Assembly: GCA_028023455.1 (NCBI GenBank) | Contig: JAQFVV010000056.1 | Span: 1,736,001 to 1,800,000, forward strand | DNA: 64,000 bases | Reading direction: 5' to 3' | Origin: Epiperipatus broadwayi | Taxonomy: Eukaryota > Onychophora > Udeonychophora > Euonychophora > Peripatidae | Shown here: piece after piece, positions 22,403 through 34,851 of the stretch | Layout of the letters: every line of letters begins with the position of its first letter | Position numbering within the stretch: the stretch's first letter is position 1 | Program-made: the position numbers and the translations under genes | The notes under the pieces: generated by a model | Seen by the model: the letters and a program-made list of their open reading frames with translations, nothing else | Database searches by the model: none | What the model was told of the DNA's origin: nothing

Positions 22403-25400
22403 ATATTGAAGACAAACGTAAAGTATAAATATACAGGTTATTACTTAATATTTCTATTGTAAATTTGAAATATCTCTTTTCATGATGAAATCATACTCAA
22501 GTTTACTTTTATAATTTTTTTTTAAAAGACAATTTATTCTCTTCACTTGACAAATTCAATGAAATTGTGCATTTAAAATAATAAATACAATAGCCTTACA
22601 TCCAGCATGCATAAGTCAAACTTTTAGAATTATACAGAGCATACTTAAATAGAATTTTTCCAGTGCAGTTATGGTTATCTATACTTGATCTCAAATATTG
22701 AGTGAATTTTTAAATTCTTAAAACCAAGAAAATAAAAAACTGTCATTAATATTTTTTTAAATAAATGTTTTTTGTAAGAAGCTTTTTATTTATTACTTAC
22801 AAAAAATAATATATCTAAGATATATATCAAAACAAGCTTAAATATATGTAAAAAAAAAAATTGGTCAGTTAAAACATACATAAGTGTATAAATGATTAGT
22901 TATTCCATATCAATGCACAGAGAAAACCAATAACTATTTCATCCTATAGTAGGAATCTTCTCAAGTATCCTAGAAATTATCATCAGTCTTTCGTACATCA
23001 TCATGATAATGTGCGATTTCATTCAAGAGAGGGAAAAAATTAAAACACTTTAAAATTTCATATTTGCATAGATATTGTAAATAACAATTAATATATAATA
23101 ATTAATTTTGTGGAATTACAAATTTCTTTCTCTTGAATAAAATCATATATTTCAAATTTAAATATTAAAAGTCATTATGTTGATGTATGTGAGAGGAAAC
23201 TGTTTTTTATTTCCAAGGTCACTTGAAAATATCTCAGTTTTAGGATATTGGTTTTCCTGAATCCATTGGTACAGTCATTAGCTATTTATTCATTTATATA
23301 TTTTTGTGTAGTTTGTTATTTGTATTGAAGCAGCCAGATTCTCTGAAATTTGAAATTTTTAGATTAATTTTGAGATAAAATGGATAAGCGATAATCAGAA
23401 TTGGCAGTTGTAAGATCGATTTTTAATGAAGTAGTATAAAGAAAATAAAATCACGTGATTCTCCTTAACAACTATACCTCGGATTGTTTAAATTTTATAA
23501 ATTATAAATGTTTGTTCTATGGTTTTTAATGTTATAAGCATTTATAAACATATTGTAGCCCTCATCATTTTCAAATAAAAAAAATTTCTGAAGGTTTGTT
23601 TTTATTATATTTTAAATAATATTTTCGATTTTAATATACACTGCATTTATTAGTCTTGAAAATTGATTATTTTTTTAACTTTTACATTTTAAAATTATTT
23701 TTTAATTAATTCAAGTAAATCACCTTTTTTCTTCTTTTCAACTTAATTAGATTGTTATTCACTAAGTTTCACTGTTAATGACCATTGATTTAATTACCAG
23801 CAGTGATATGCATTGGGGGAAAAGATGTAGTTAATAACAAACTAAAAACTATTATTTTAAATCAGACACTTAGGCGCTTAATTAAAATTTTATTTAGAGA
23901 ATTAGAACTTGATTGTTGTTCTAGTAATTGCTAAAAAGATGTAAAAGTAATGATATGTATAAGACTTCATTCACTTTAAAAAGTTTGTACCTTAATATAT
24001 CACAGTAATAATATTTTAAAAACATCTGTTTATTTGAATTTGTTTTTCATTTTTGGCATTGATCCTTAATCCATTTAGAAGGGGAAGTCAATCTAGTTTC
24101 ATGAGACTTCAATTCAGACATAGGTATTTACGTATTAGATCTGCTGCCCATGTTTGTGTCAGCAAAATGACATACCTTTCTTCAGTGAGATGAGGCAGAA
24201 TCTGCTATCACAAATACCTTTCCACTAGAGAAAAATATAGCATTCTGTCATTGCAAACTCAGGCAACAAGTCTAAATGTAAATATCCAGACATTTCTTGA
24301 CCAGTGTAGATTGAGTATTTTACAAAATGCTATGTAGTCAAAATATAAGTATGTTGGATTATGCTCTAGACTTAACACTAAAATTTATTTTACTCAGTAG
24401 TAAAAAAAAATTATGCTTAAGAATAAACATTAATACAAGGACTTAAGTAAAGCTAAATTCTGTATGTTTCTGTAATATTAAATATTTTACCTATTGTGCA
24501 TATTACTGTAATATACTGTATTAAATAATAACAAATCATAAACTTTATTAATCAACTCACATGTATCTTACTGTTTCCATTTTTTTTAGTCTGTACTGTT
24601 ATCTGAATATTTAATAATATTATGCTGCAAAATAAAAAATAAATAAACTTAAGAATAAACATTAGATATAAGTATATATGCAAAAAGAAATCCTGAATAT
24701 CTGTTTAATAGTTTAAGTGTCTTATATATTAATCTTCAATTGCTATGATCTATAAAAGTTATATTGTTACTATGTACTAGTATCAGAAACTACCAAGAAA
24801 TTAATTAGATAGCATTCAATAAAATATTCATTTTTAAAGTTATAAATAATTTTATTAATAAAAATGATATACTATTTTTAGGTTTTATAAAAGGAATTTT
24901 ATAATATATAAATTTATGATACTATTTAAAAAATGAATTTATTACTGTTAAATTTTTGGCTACACACTTTGGCACAAGTTAATGTATTTGAGGTAAATTG
25001 GTTTATTTGCACAAAGGTCTACTGTCAAAAATATTAAAAATATGAATATTTTACAAAGAAGAATAAGATTTGTCTTATGATTAAAACTCAGTGTAGGCTT
25101 AAATATATTACCCAAATATGACATGCTGGTATCAGGTTCTGCACCCAGTAAGTATTTTGAAAATCAAATTATACAAAATATTCCCTACAAATAATTTCTG
25201 CATCTAACTATATTAAAAAGGTAGATGAATGTATGCAACCATATGACACATATATTTCAATGTGACTGCTGACAAATTTTTTTGCCACTATGAAATACCA
25301 GCATATAGCAGTTGAGGATTAAAACAATAAAACAGTTGTACAAAATATAAAATCCAATGCTGGTAAATTTGCATTATTCTATAAACCACATCAATACCTA

Positions 25401-25789
25401 CATTATTTTCTTGGTGATTTCATTACACAGGTATTTATGTAAGATCTATATAAATAGGGGATTGGTTTTATACTGAATCTATTGGTAGAATCTAATATGA
25501 ACTTCTGCTTTTGCAAACTGACTTTTTATTGTGTAATAAGTTTTTCAAAATTCAAAGACAGTTTCCAAGTTGAGTTTAGGATTTTTTGCTTAATTAAATA
25601 AGTTTAAATTAATTTTAAATATTCATACTTCATAAGATTTAAAAAACTTTTAAAGAAATTTTTTTAGAGTATGATATTTTTAAAAAATATATATATAATT
25701 CCTAAATAGATTTTAAATATCTAATTTGTTGTTTGTATAAAAGTAATTTAAAAATTAGTCAAAGGATTTGTTTATCAGGAAATCAATAA
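22403..25789. other. Non-coding AT-rich stretch
   Basis: No open frame, RNA gene or repeat with family resemblance was recognised across this 3.4 kb. Poly-A and poly-T tracts are frequent. Confidence 0.55.
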
Positions 25790-25980
25790 ACTTTTAACTT
25801 TCAAGTTAGCCATTCTACCACCATGCTAAACTGTGCAAAATTATTTCAAAAGTTTGGCATTTTGGAAAATCGAAATTTGAGCACTAGAAATTACAAGTTG
25901 AACTCATTCTAGGGGCTTTTGGCTTTTAAATTTGTAACCTTACTATTGTGCTAAACTGCACATTGACAAGTAACTGAAAT
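25790..25980 (-). repeat. Two decayed tRNA-like modules
   Basis: On the minus strand, tttagcatggtggtagaatgg (complement of 25808-25828) and a second tttagcacaatagtaagg (complement of about 25938-25955) each resemble a SINE or tRNA A-box. No convincing B-box or full fold was found. Confidence 0.3.
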
Positions 25981-27531
25981 ATAGCTTAATTGAAAAAAAC
26001 TTTCCAAATTATACTAACTTCTAATATAATTTTTTTTACCATTTATAAATTGCTTTAATCTTCAATACCATTTTATGTATGAATATTGGCAAAATTACTA
26101 TAGAAATTATGTTGATTTAAAACAAAATTTTATTTTTATTATTAAAATCATGAAGCGATTTGTATAATATGATGAGATTAGGTGCATCTTATAATACTAA
26201 AACCACTGCAGAAATCCAATATAATAGGAAAGTAGTGTGATATTCCAGCATCAAAGTAGTGGCTTTGACAGAGCACCTTTACTCTAATGACCAAATTTAT
26301 TTTTTTATTATTATTATTATTATTCTGACCTGGGAATGGATCTGTTGTTTTTATAAACCATTGTTTTGTAATGAATTTTTGCAATATGGTGCCATTATTT
26401 TTTTTATGATCTGTTGGAAATCAGTCACCGATTATACTAACTTCATTTTGCATTGCAAAATTATTGGTTTTTTACATTGACTTTTTTTTGCAGTGGTATA
26501 AGGAACCTTTTTAAAAAATAAGGGGATGAAATTATCTTTAAAACAGTAAAAAAAAAAAAAACTTTACTAACGTGGAGTTATAGATATGTATAGTTGCAGG
26601 ACCAATTTTTGAATTCATAATTTACCATATATTTGAAAAAATGCCAATTGTATGGAGAAAAAAGTTTTAACTTTAAAACTATTTATAAATCTATCTACAT
26701 TAAAAATATAAAGTTTTTTTTAAAAATAAAATACTTGAATTAAAATACAGTGAAGCTTTTGTATGTACTTCTTCAATATATTCTACTTCAATTATATACT
26801 ATTCAATATATATATAAGATAAATAAAAAATGTAAATAAACTAAAAAGCATTAAAATTTATAAATTTAATAAATTTTACGAGTATCTGATAATCTTCTTT
26901 ATACTTATAATGTAATTTCATTTATTAATAAATACATTGAGATCACAAGTTATTGTTTCATTATCTTTTTTCTTTTCAAAATTTTATATTTTGTTTGGTA
27001 AAACGTTTTTTAAGTATAATTTAAAAGAATTTGTTTTTTTTCTTATTAAGTGATAAAACAAATGTTATTGTTATTGATTTGTAATCAAAAAAAAATCTCA
27101 TTGATATAATATTGGTTGCACTCCTGAAACAGATTTTAAAAGATAATTTTTGGTAAGGCATTTAATTTATAGATAAATAACATAGATCGGTAAAATATTT
27201 CTAGAAGACATTATTGTACTGAATCAGAAAAATTAAAGTAAGATTTTATTTAAAAAATAAATAAAGATATGGTATGGTAAATTTTTTATATTGTTATTTT
27301 TGAAGAAATGTGATTGGGTAAACACATTCACAAATATAAATGAACACAATAAATGTTTAAAGGAATGTACTTATACAATTTATTATTAATAACTACATTT
27401 TTATTTTTCTTATAAATTTTGTTTATACTTTAATCTTAATTTGTATATGCAGACTAATACACCCAAAAAATCATCTGTGCTAATATATATTGTAATGGTC
27501 CATAAAAATAGGGATGGCCCTTAATCCATCA
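25981..27531. other. Non-coding AT-rich stretch
   Basis: Short overlapping frames near 26178-26480 are low-complexity (poly-Asn/Ile from (ATT)n) and not supported as genes. No other feature seen. Confidence 0.6.
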
Positions 27532-27760
27532 TTATTTTGTTTCGATGATGAAACAAACATTATCTTTTGTAGTTCTCTTCAGAATTTTATCTTTAAGTAC
27601 TTGAAAGTATGTCAGATCTTTTTCTTTTTTGTTAGGGTGAATTCTGTTCAAGTGATCTGCTAGTTTTGATGGTTTCATAGTTTTGTTGCTAAAGACTTTT
27701 TCACATATGAAGCACATTGGTAAATGTTTGTTTGTTTGATAATGATGGAACAAATCCTAA
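27532..27760 (-). pseudogene. BED-type zinc finger fragment, hAT/ZBED-like
   Basis: The 73-codon frame contains CFICEKVFSNKTMKPSKLADH followed by LNRIHP: a C-x2-C and H-x4-H finger with the KPSKL linker typical of ZBED5/SCAND3-like proteins derived from hAT (Charlie-type) transposases. YFQVLKDKIL follows, as in these proteins. The frame stops at 27532, long before the catalytic and dimerisation regions, and I see no continuation. It is most likely a decayed hAT transposase or a fragment of a gene derived from one. DNA binding is the inferred role of the finger. Confidence 0.75.
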
Positions 27761-30079
27761 CTTCAAAGAGTTCAAGCTGTACTGTCTGCAATTTTTTCTT
27801 GGTTCAGTCATATTATCATAAGACATAAAAACTTATTAATACACAATTTTGATAACCCTGTGATAAAAAATAACAATAAACTGTATCCTCTGATTTTCTT
27901 TTTCATGGTATTACTCCTCAATAAATAGTTATATTCAAATCACAAATAAGTACCTGTCACATCAAATGAACCAACTTACAGTGTTTTATGAAAGCATGAC
28001 TCTACAAGATTGATAGATTCTGCTAATATCGAAGATCATCATATCTCACCGTGATCAAGTGCTGACATGTAATAGTTTTTCTTGTCCATACTTGCTTTGA
28101 CACTTTTGATAATACAATGCACAGACATGTTTGTACTACATACAATTTTATGCATTCTTATGTATGACTCTTTTAATGACACATTTTATCTTTCCATTAC
28201 CAAGTTTGTTATGTAATGTGTTTTTATCAAAAAAAAGTGCTTTTTTAAATTATTTTACTTCTTAATTAATTAGGTACCTATTGGAATCATATATATTTTG
28301 AAATAACAAACAGATATAGTAAGGGGATTTATTTTTGCTGTTGTCAACCCCCAAATTTTTTTATTGATATTATTGACCCCTAGAAAGTTCAAATCGATCC
28401 CAGGATGATGATATTGACCACTTTGGGAACTTTTGATATACCATATGCTAATTTTGTTGTTCTCACACTAATAATAAATAATAACTATTTATGATCAATT
28501 AAATAAATTATTTAACTTTTTTTAAAATTCTATATTTTTTCATATAAGTAACATAGTATAGTAGGACAAATTTAAAAAAATACAACTTTAGTATGTTTTT
28601 TTTTTCAGTGCAATGAGAAACAATTACTGGAAGAACACAAAAAATCATTAATTATTAGTTTGCTTTCACTTTTTTATCGATTTTGCCATACTTTTGGACC
28701 TTTTTTTTTTTTTTAGCGATTTTGTTTAAAACTTTATAGTTAACATACATTTTCAATTAAAATCATGGCTGCAATTAATATGACCATGAAAAAAATCAAA
28801 ATCTATGAGCTTGGAAACAGAAATGGGTATCTTAGGTCGACTTAAAAGAGATATAAATCACAGTATCTGTTCTTCTATGGATTTATGTTGATTGTTATCA
28901 CTATTTTTAAAAACAAAGACAAAATAGAACAAAGTGCTCAAACCATCATAGGTGCCTCCAAAAATTCTAAAATCATGAAATCACAGCATCCCAATATGAA
29001 ACATTATCCAAGAAGCATGTCAACCATCCATTTTAAATTTATTCTCTAGAGATCCTCAGCCATTATCTGATCACTCCGTTATAAAAACCAAGTTCATCAA
29101 AGGATTTAGAAGACAACAATAATGTTTAAAATAATTTATTCATGATTTTAAAAAAATTAGATAATTATGATTGATGAATGGATCACTGGAAAGAACAAAC
29201 TTTAAGATAAATGCGTTTTTCATAGATTGAAGTTGCATTTTGCATAATACACACAGCACAGTTGACACAAGATATGGGAGTTAACATACTCTGAAAGTGC
29301 TAAGCCAAGTATTATTGTTTATTAGTTTAATAACTCCACCAATTTGTGTTAAAGTGCAATATAATCATTACAAGCATATAATGTACATTAAGGGTGTTTG
29401 TTCACAGCTTATAATTAATTTTTATCTGGGATAACCAGCTACATATTTCTCTTTAGGAGACCATTATAAATACTTCTTCTTTATGCGATAGTCTTGATTA
29501 ACGATGAGTTTTGGGGGAACGATTGACCTTGCTAAGCAGGGTAAAGCTGAATATATAAAATATTTACTTTTTTTTTTTAATTGTTTTTTAAATTTTAACT
29601 ATTAAAAGTAATTTCATTTTAAATTAAAACAAACATCTTATTTTATTATTTATCATAGAATCTAAAAGAAATAACAGATTTTTTTAAAAAAAATAAATAA
29701 ATAGACTGTAATAATTATAAACAATTGGCTAAGAAAAAAAAAAAGGGGGGGGGGATTTTCTTAAATTATTAAAAAAAAAATTCTCTATTTTAGTAATGAT
29801 GATTTTAAACAAAAGCCATTGGAAACAATTTTTTTCATTATTTGTGCATTGAATTATTTTTTAAAAAACATCTAGAAAGGAATTAAAATAATTAAATAAA
29901 AGAAACTTCAAAATTACTTGGAAAGCTACAATTCGGCAAGGAATTGAAGACTTATAAAGGTTTGGTGCAAAAAAGATTAGAAGACTATTGCAAGATGTAA
30001 TATAAGCAGACTTAAAGACTAGAAACTTATACATGGATATACCTTTTGACTGGTTTGTATAGTCTTTTAAAAAAAATGT
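27761..30079. other. Non-coding AT-rich stretch
   Basis: A poly-A/poly-G run occurs at about 29731-29753. The segment around 28320-28440 is less AT-rich and has repeated ttgacc-like motifs, but shows no frame. No gene recognised. Confidence 0.55.
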
Positions 30080-30220
30080 TTGTATCTTTAATATTATGAG
30101 GGAAATAGCAACATATTTTATACCATTACAATATTTTGTTTAAAAAAAAACATTATGGGGAAAATAGTAATATTTTTTATACCATTACAATATTTTGTTT
30201 TAAAAAAAACATTACATTAT
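30080..30220. repeat. ~65-bp tandem duplication
   Basis: Two copies of a unit containing tataccattacaatattttg (30119-30138 and 30179-30198), each followed by a poly-A run and acattatgg-like sequence. They differ by several bases. Confidence 0.65.
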
Positions 30221-31097
30221 TTTGCTTTTGTAATGAAAAGCCTTCTCTGTAATGGTAATGTGTCTGCTTATCTATTCTGTAATCTATATTTTAATCAATC
30301 TTAGTAATTTTTTTTTTAACTGATCTATAATCAATTCAGCTAAAACATCTAATATTGACTGGTAAATAGAAAGTTAACTCTTCTTGGCTAGGTTGGAAAA
30401 CTACTAAAGTCTCACTTACTAGCAGGCATTAAACATGATAGTTAATGCATTTTTTTTCATTGTTTTTATACGTGGTTAGTTGAGAGACATACTCTATAAT
30501 AAGATATTAAAGACTGCTTTCTCTACCTCACAGTGTTTTTGAAAAAAAAAAAAGCAAATCATTTTAAAATTAAAATTGATTTACCGTTAATCTTACCAAT
30601 TGTCACGACCCTGTTCTACTTCTTTAGGATCCTTTCTGCATATTTTCACCATATATATATATATATTGGAAAGAGATTTATATTTTTAAATTAGTGGATA
30701 TGAATATATTTTTGCACATGCATATGAAATGCTTGTAAGTAAAGTGCATTACTATTTACTTCTGTGTAGATTAGGGTATCCATAACCCGGTTTTCTTACC
30801 CACTTATTTTTATTTTTTAATTTTAACTTTATATTTAGTTTTTATTTTTATTTCAAATTAATATTTATTTATTTAATATTTTGTAATTAATTTTTGATTG
30901 GTTAATCAATAACTTTACCCAAATGGAAATGGTTTCCCATTATTTTGGTATGTTAGTAATAAATGATTTCAATTTGTGATTTTGTTTTGATAGCTAATAT
31001 ATGTATTCAAACAATTGTCTTTTAGCTTTTATTTATATTACAAAATGAGTATATTATTAACAATGTAAAGTGATTATATGAATAATAATTATGTAAT
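30221..31097. other. Non-coding AT-rich stretch
   Basis: A short (TA)n run lies at about 30652-30665. No gene, RNA gene or element was recognised. Confidence 0.55.
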
Positions 31098-31530
31098 GTA
31101 ATTTTCACTACACCACTTTCATGCAAGATAGGGACTGGTTTCTATCCACTTTTAACACCTTATAGAGGGATGTAACCATAAACATATGAAGAAAGACATC
31201 TGAAAAAGATATATGATTCCCAAGATGCACATTTTGTGCTAAACCAGCACTCAACAGTTGTCCCAGATCTCAATCTCTTATACATATATTTATTATTGTT
31301 CAGTATATAGAAATGCACAATTATTATATATACAGTGAATAATGGTAAAGATATATATAAGTGATTGTGACCTGTGCCAACTAATGAGTGCTGGTTTACC
31401 ACAAAATGTGCATTTTGGGAATCATAATCTTTTTCACATATCTTTGTTTATGTACTTTATGATTATACCCAACCATAAGGTGTTAGAAATCAGTACCTAT
31501 CTTGCGTGAGAATGGTGTAATGAAAATTAC
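31098..31530. repeat. ~430-bp foldback element
   Basis: Ends gtaattttcactacacca (31098) and the complement ending gaaaattac (31530) are inverted. The arms continue through a gatagggactggttt-like block and an inner gtgctaaaccagcactca block whose complement lies near 31390-31410. The short minus-strand frame at 31160-31402 crosses the hairpin and is not a gene. Internal blocks recur at 4200 and 47430. Confidence 0.75.
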
Positions 31531-32638
31531 ACTATGGATATCATTAAGTAAATAATCCATAGTCTAATGAATGACTAATAAAAATTATTTAATGTGGATG
31601 TATATTGTAATTAAGTTATTTTTTAGTCGTATATGAACACCTTAATGTAAATATATATTGGACAAAAAGATTTATATTTCTAAATTAATAACTTTGTAGC
31701 ATTTATATATATAAGTATGAAAATATCTGTAATTGGATTATATTTCGCCGAGTTTTTTTTTTTAATGCGTTACTGTCAAATAACTTTTTATTACTTGTTA
31801 GAATCATTTGCATGTCTGCCATCTCAGACAAAAGGCATGACTTCATTTGATTAGATGATTGGGTCATTGATTTATTTTAACTTCCTTTTTGTAAATGTAT
31901 AAAAAGTTAAATATGAAATCCAATGATTGATGTGAAACAAGTTAATTTACATAGTATTTTTTCTGCATGGTTTAATGATATAACTTTGCTCAAAAAAAAG
32001 AACATTAAGTTGTTCAAATATTTTCAATTTCTAAAAATGAATGTTTGTAATTTTCGCTAGTATGTGCATATGCTATATACATCGTCAATGTTTTATTTTA
32101 AAGCGAAGTCCTCTCTCGTATTTATCCACAGAGATTTAGCAGATGTTTTTCTTTTGTATAATGATTTAGTAAACATTCTTATTTCATTTTCCTACCTCAA
32201 AATAGTTGTTTTTTTTTCCGATAATGCAATCTAAATCAGAATTCTCCATTAACTATTACTCCAGTTCATCAATTATTATCTGTTTTTGCTATGAGTCCAA
32301 TCATCTTCAATTTATGTTTGATAATTTTTAAAATGTTCTAAATTATTTTATTTTTTATTATCTTGTAACATTTTCCATACTTTCATTTTAGAATTTGGAA
32401 TCTATATTTTACAATTGTAACTGAAAACTATCAAAGTATTATGGGTAAATGCTTTTCTTTTTAAACATGTAAGCATATATGCAATCAAAGATAAATTTGA
32501 GACAAAATGGTAATACTACTATTAATATAAGTATTTAATAGCTTCACACTCTTAGATCAAAACACTTCTGCTTCACCTATTTATATATAAAAGTAGGTCG
32601 AAGTAAAGAAGGATTCTCTTTTCTTCATAGCGTAAGCA
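31531..32638. other. Non-coding AT-rich stretch
   Basis: No recognised coding, RNA or repeat feature. The LINE 3' tail begins at the right edge. Confidence 0.55.
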
Positions 32639-32660
32639 TGTGATGTGATGTGATGTGATG
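32639..32660 (-). repeat. LINE 3' tail, pentamer microsatellite
   Basis: Four tgatg units on the plus strand (tcaca on the element strand) close the LINE. CR1-like elements commonly end in a short tandem repeat rather than poly-A. The other copy ends with degenerate tcacattcacatt. Confidence 0.7.
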
Positions 32661-32851
32661 TATTATGGCTTCTCCTTAAACGAAGTCAAGAATATCTCAG
32701 CAATTAAGCCCAGATAAACCTGTTAGCCACTTTCTTTTACATTCCCCACTCTAAATTTACCCATAATCTGCTCTATCCCATTTCCACAACATAATTTTTG
32801 TCAACTCTATAACCTTTATATCTAAATCCCCCTTATCTTTTCCCAAACCTA

Positions 32852-32864
32852 GCTCTTCCGATCT
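32852..32864 (-). other. Illumina adapter-like insert 1
   Basis: The plus strand gctcttccgatct is the 13-base start of the TruSeq adapter in reverse orientation (AGATCGGAAGAGC on the minus strand). The other LINE copy has unrelated bases at this place, at about the same length. Confidence 0.75.
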
Positions 32865-32993
32865 AATAATTCACTTTCTGTATAATCACTCTTTTCATAT
32901 TTATTTTTCCACAACTTCATTATATGTACCCTTTCTGTTTTCAAACATTTACATTCAATTAACAAATGCCTAATATTTTCAATTCCTTCCTTA

Positions 32994-33014
32994 AGATCGG
33001 AAGAGCGTCGTGTA
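32994..33014 (+). other. Illumina adapter-like insert 2
   Basis: Twenty-one bases starting AGATCGGAAGAGC and ending GTCGTGTA match the TruSeq universal adapter read in reverse complement. They replace roughly 75 bp of LINE sequence present in the copy at 2357-2430, which would encode the C-x2-C part of the ORF2 tail. A natural origin is very unlikely. Confidence 0.9.
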
Positions 33015-33230
33015 TTCGAGCCTTAAACAATAAACTACTTTCCTTACTATTATCATATATTAACTCACACCTAATATTCTGTTTATTTCTATATATATTT
33101 AAACTCTTTTTACTCTCCATACTATTTCTCCATCTCTCTAACTCCCTAGTTTTTATTAATAAATTTATTCTTTTATCCCATTCCTTACTACTATAACACT
33201 CAATAATCCTCTTAACACAATCATCCCGAT

Positions 33231-33242
33231 CTCTTCCGATCT
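33231..33242 (-). other. Illumina adapter-like insert 3
   Basis: ctcttccgatct on the plus strand matches 12 bases of the adapter end. In the other LINE copy a G/C run stands here. The predicted residues RSEE in the frame at 33165-33410 come from this insert and not from the element. Confidence 0.7.
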
Positions 33243-33918
33243 CAAATATACTGATATAAATTCTTTATCCAAATCTTTTGCATAGCGCATTACCTTTCTC
33301 ACCCATCTTGTTACCTGCCCTTTACTCATAACCCAATTAAATACTATTTTAGCTATTCTTTTATTATCCATAAACTGCAATCTACCAAACATTTTCATTT
33401 TACTTTTCATCTCTCATATGAAAACTTGACCATCCCATTTCTCCTTGAATTGCCTCCCTTGCTGTCCATACTTCTGCATCCAATGCATGTCTTCCTACTT
33501 CCCTTTGAGTTTTTTCTAAATAATCTAATATCTTTTTACTAACATATAATGCATCATTACCATATGTTAACCCTGCTACTGCAACTCCTTTCCATATAAT
33601 TTAGCTACATCATATTTATTATATGAAAATACTTTAATTTCTTTATCAATCCCTTTCTTTTCTTTGCTTCATTTATCAATTTTTTCTCCCATTCATCCAA
33701 ATATTTTTTTTGATTACTTAAAATAATTCCCAAATAACTATATCTATTCACCACACTTAACTTAATATCTCCCAATAAAAATTCTACATCTTCTTTCCTC
33801 AGTATTAACCATCATTATATTTATTTTTCTTCACTAAATTTAATCCCCATCTCTTTACCCACCCTTCACATGTCCTCAACATAACTTCCATATCTTCTTT
33901 TTCTGCACACAAAATATA

Positions 33919-34548
33919 TCATCTGCAAAAAAAGACCTGACAAATATATACTCCCTTACTACCTATTAACGGTATCTCTATCCCTCTTCCTAATCTTTCT
34001 ATTGCTTTTTCCATTTCACTCAAATACAACACAAACAAAATAGGTGACATAGGGCATCCTTGCCTTAGTCCCACACCATTTTTAACTTTAATTGATTCTA
34101 TATTCTCTAATTGATATATATAATAATTATTTTCATATAATTTCTTAATAATATCTATTAAAGATTCATCCATTCCCAAATTTGCTAAACTTATCCATAA
34201 TCTATTTCTATTTACTCTATCATATGCCTTCTCTATATCTATAAAACTCATATATAACTGTTTATCTGCATTCCTACTCATATCCATAAGTTGTGTAACT
34301 ACAAATAAACTATCTCCTATACGCCTATCTAATCTAAAACCTCCTTGCATTTCACCCACTACATTATTCCCTTCCATCCATTTTACAACTTTACTAGCCA
34401 CCATATACGAGAAAACTTTATATAAAACTGATGTTACCGCTATCGGTCTATAATTATTCAACTTTCTATGATCCTTACCCTTTCCTTTAAATAATAACCT
34501 TACTCTTGTATTACTCCAACTACTTGGGAAAACTCTATTCTGTGCCAT
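33919..34548 (-). pseudogene. LINE ORF2 reverse transcriptase domain
   Basis: A 209-codon frame with ordered RT motifs: LNNYRPIAVTSVLYKVF (30-46), GGFRLDRRIGD (69-79), FIDIEKAYDRVNR (102-114) and GLRQGCPMSPILF (160-172). The FADD catalytic motif comes directly downstream in another frame (about 33925-33940), so a small indel near 33940 breaks the domain. This enzyme would copy the LINE RNA at a nicked target site. Upstream linker residues EKKLKSGKARGLDGW are in the separate frame at 34553-34765, divided from this one by another indel near 34550. Confidence 0.9.
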
Positions 34549-34552
34549 TTTA

Positions 34553-34765
34553 TTAAAACAGGATAATAACTTTACTTTTGCCCTTATATCCTAAATTCAT
34601 TACCATCTCTGCTGCCCATCCATCTAAACCTCTTGCCTTCCCACTTTTCAATTTCTTCTCTACCTCATTTAGTTCATTTTCTGAAAAACTAATATTCCCA
34701 TTACTATATTCTTTCATATTTTCTAATATTCTATCATTCACATTTAACATCTTTTCTACATTCAT
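34553..34765 (-). pseudogene. LINE ORF2 linker before the RT
   Basis: A 70-codon frame with LNEVEKKLKSGKARGLDGWA, the conserved stretch ahead of the RT in CR1/Jockey-type proteins. It ends in a frameshift (residues KSKVIILF are probably off-frame). It links the AP endonuclease frame (35760-34852) to the RT frame. Confidence 0.8.
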
Positions 34766-34851
34766 TACATACTATTTAAGATTCTCTCTAAATCTTCTCT
34801 AGAACTACACTCAGTTCCCTCATCATCTAGTAATACTAACTCTCTCTCCCC

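Larger units (their letters stand above)
32700..33918 (-). pseudogene. LINE ORF2, C-terminal part
   Basis: Three frames carry this part. One reads MFGRLQFMDNKRIAKIVF and then DKEFISVYL (within 33165-33410). Upstream, about 33420-33600, reads GNDALYVSKKIL and GRHALDAEVWTA, typical of CR1 C-terminal regions. The rest, to about 32700, includes ENIRHLLIECKCL near 32950. Compared with 1985-2790 the Cys-rich stretch before this is missing and replaced by an adapter-like insert. Catalytic FADD of the RT lies just upstream at about 33925-33940, across a frameshift. Confidence 0.8.
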
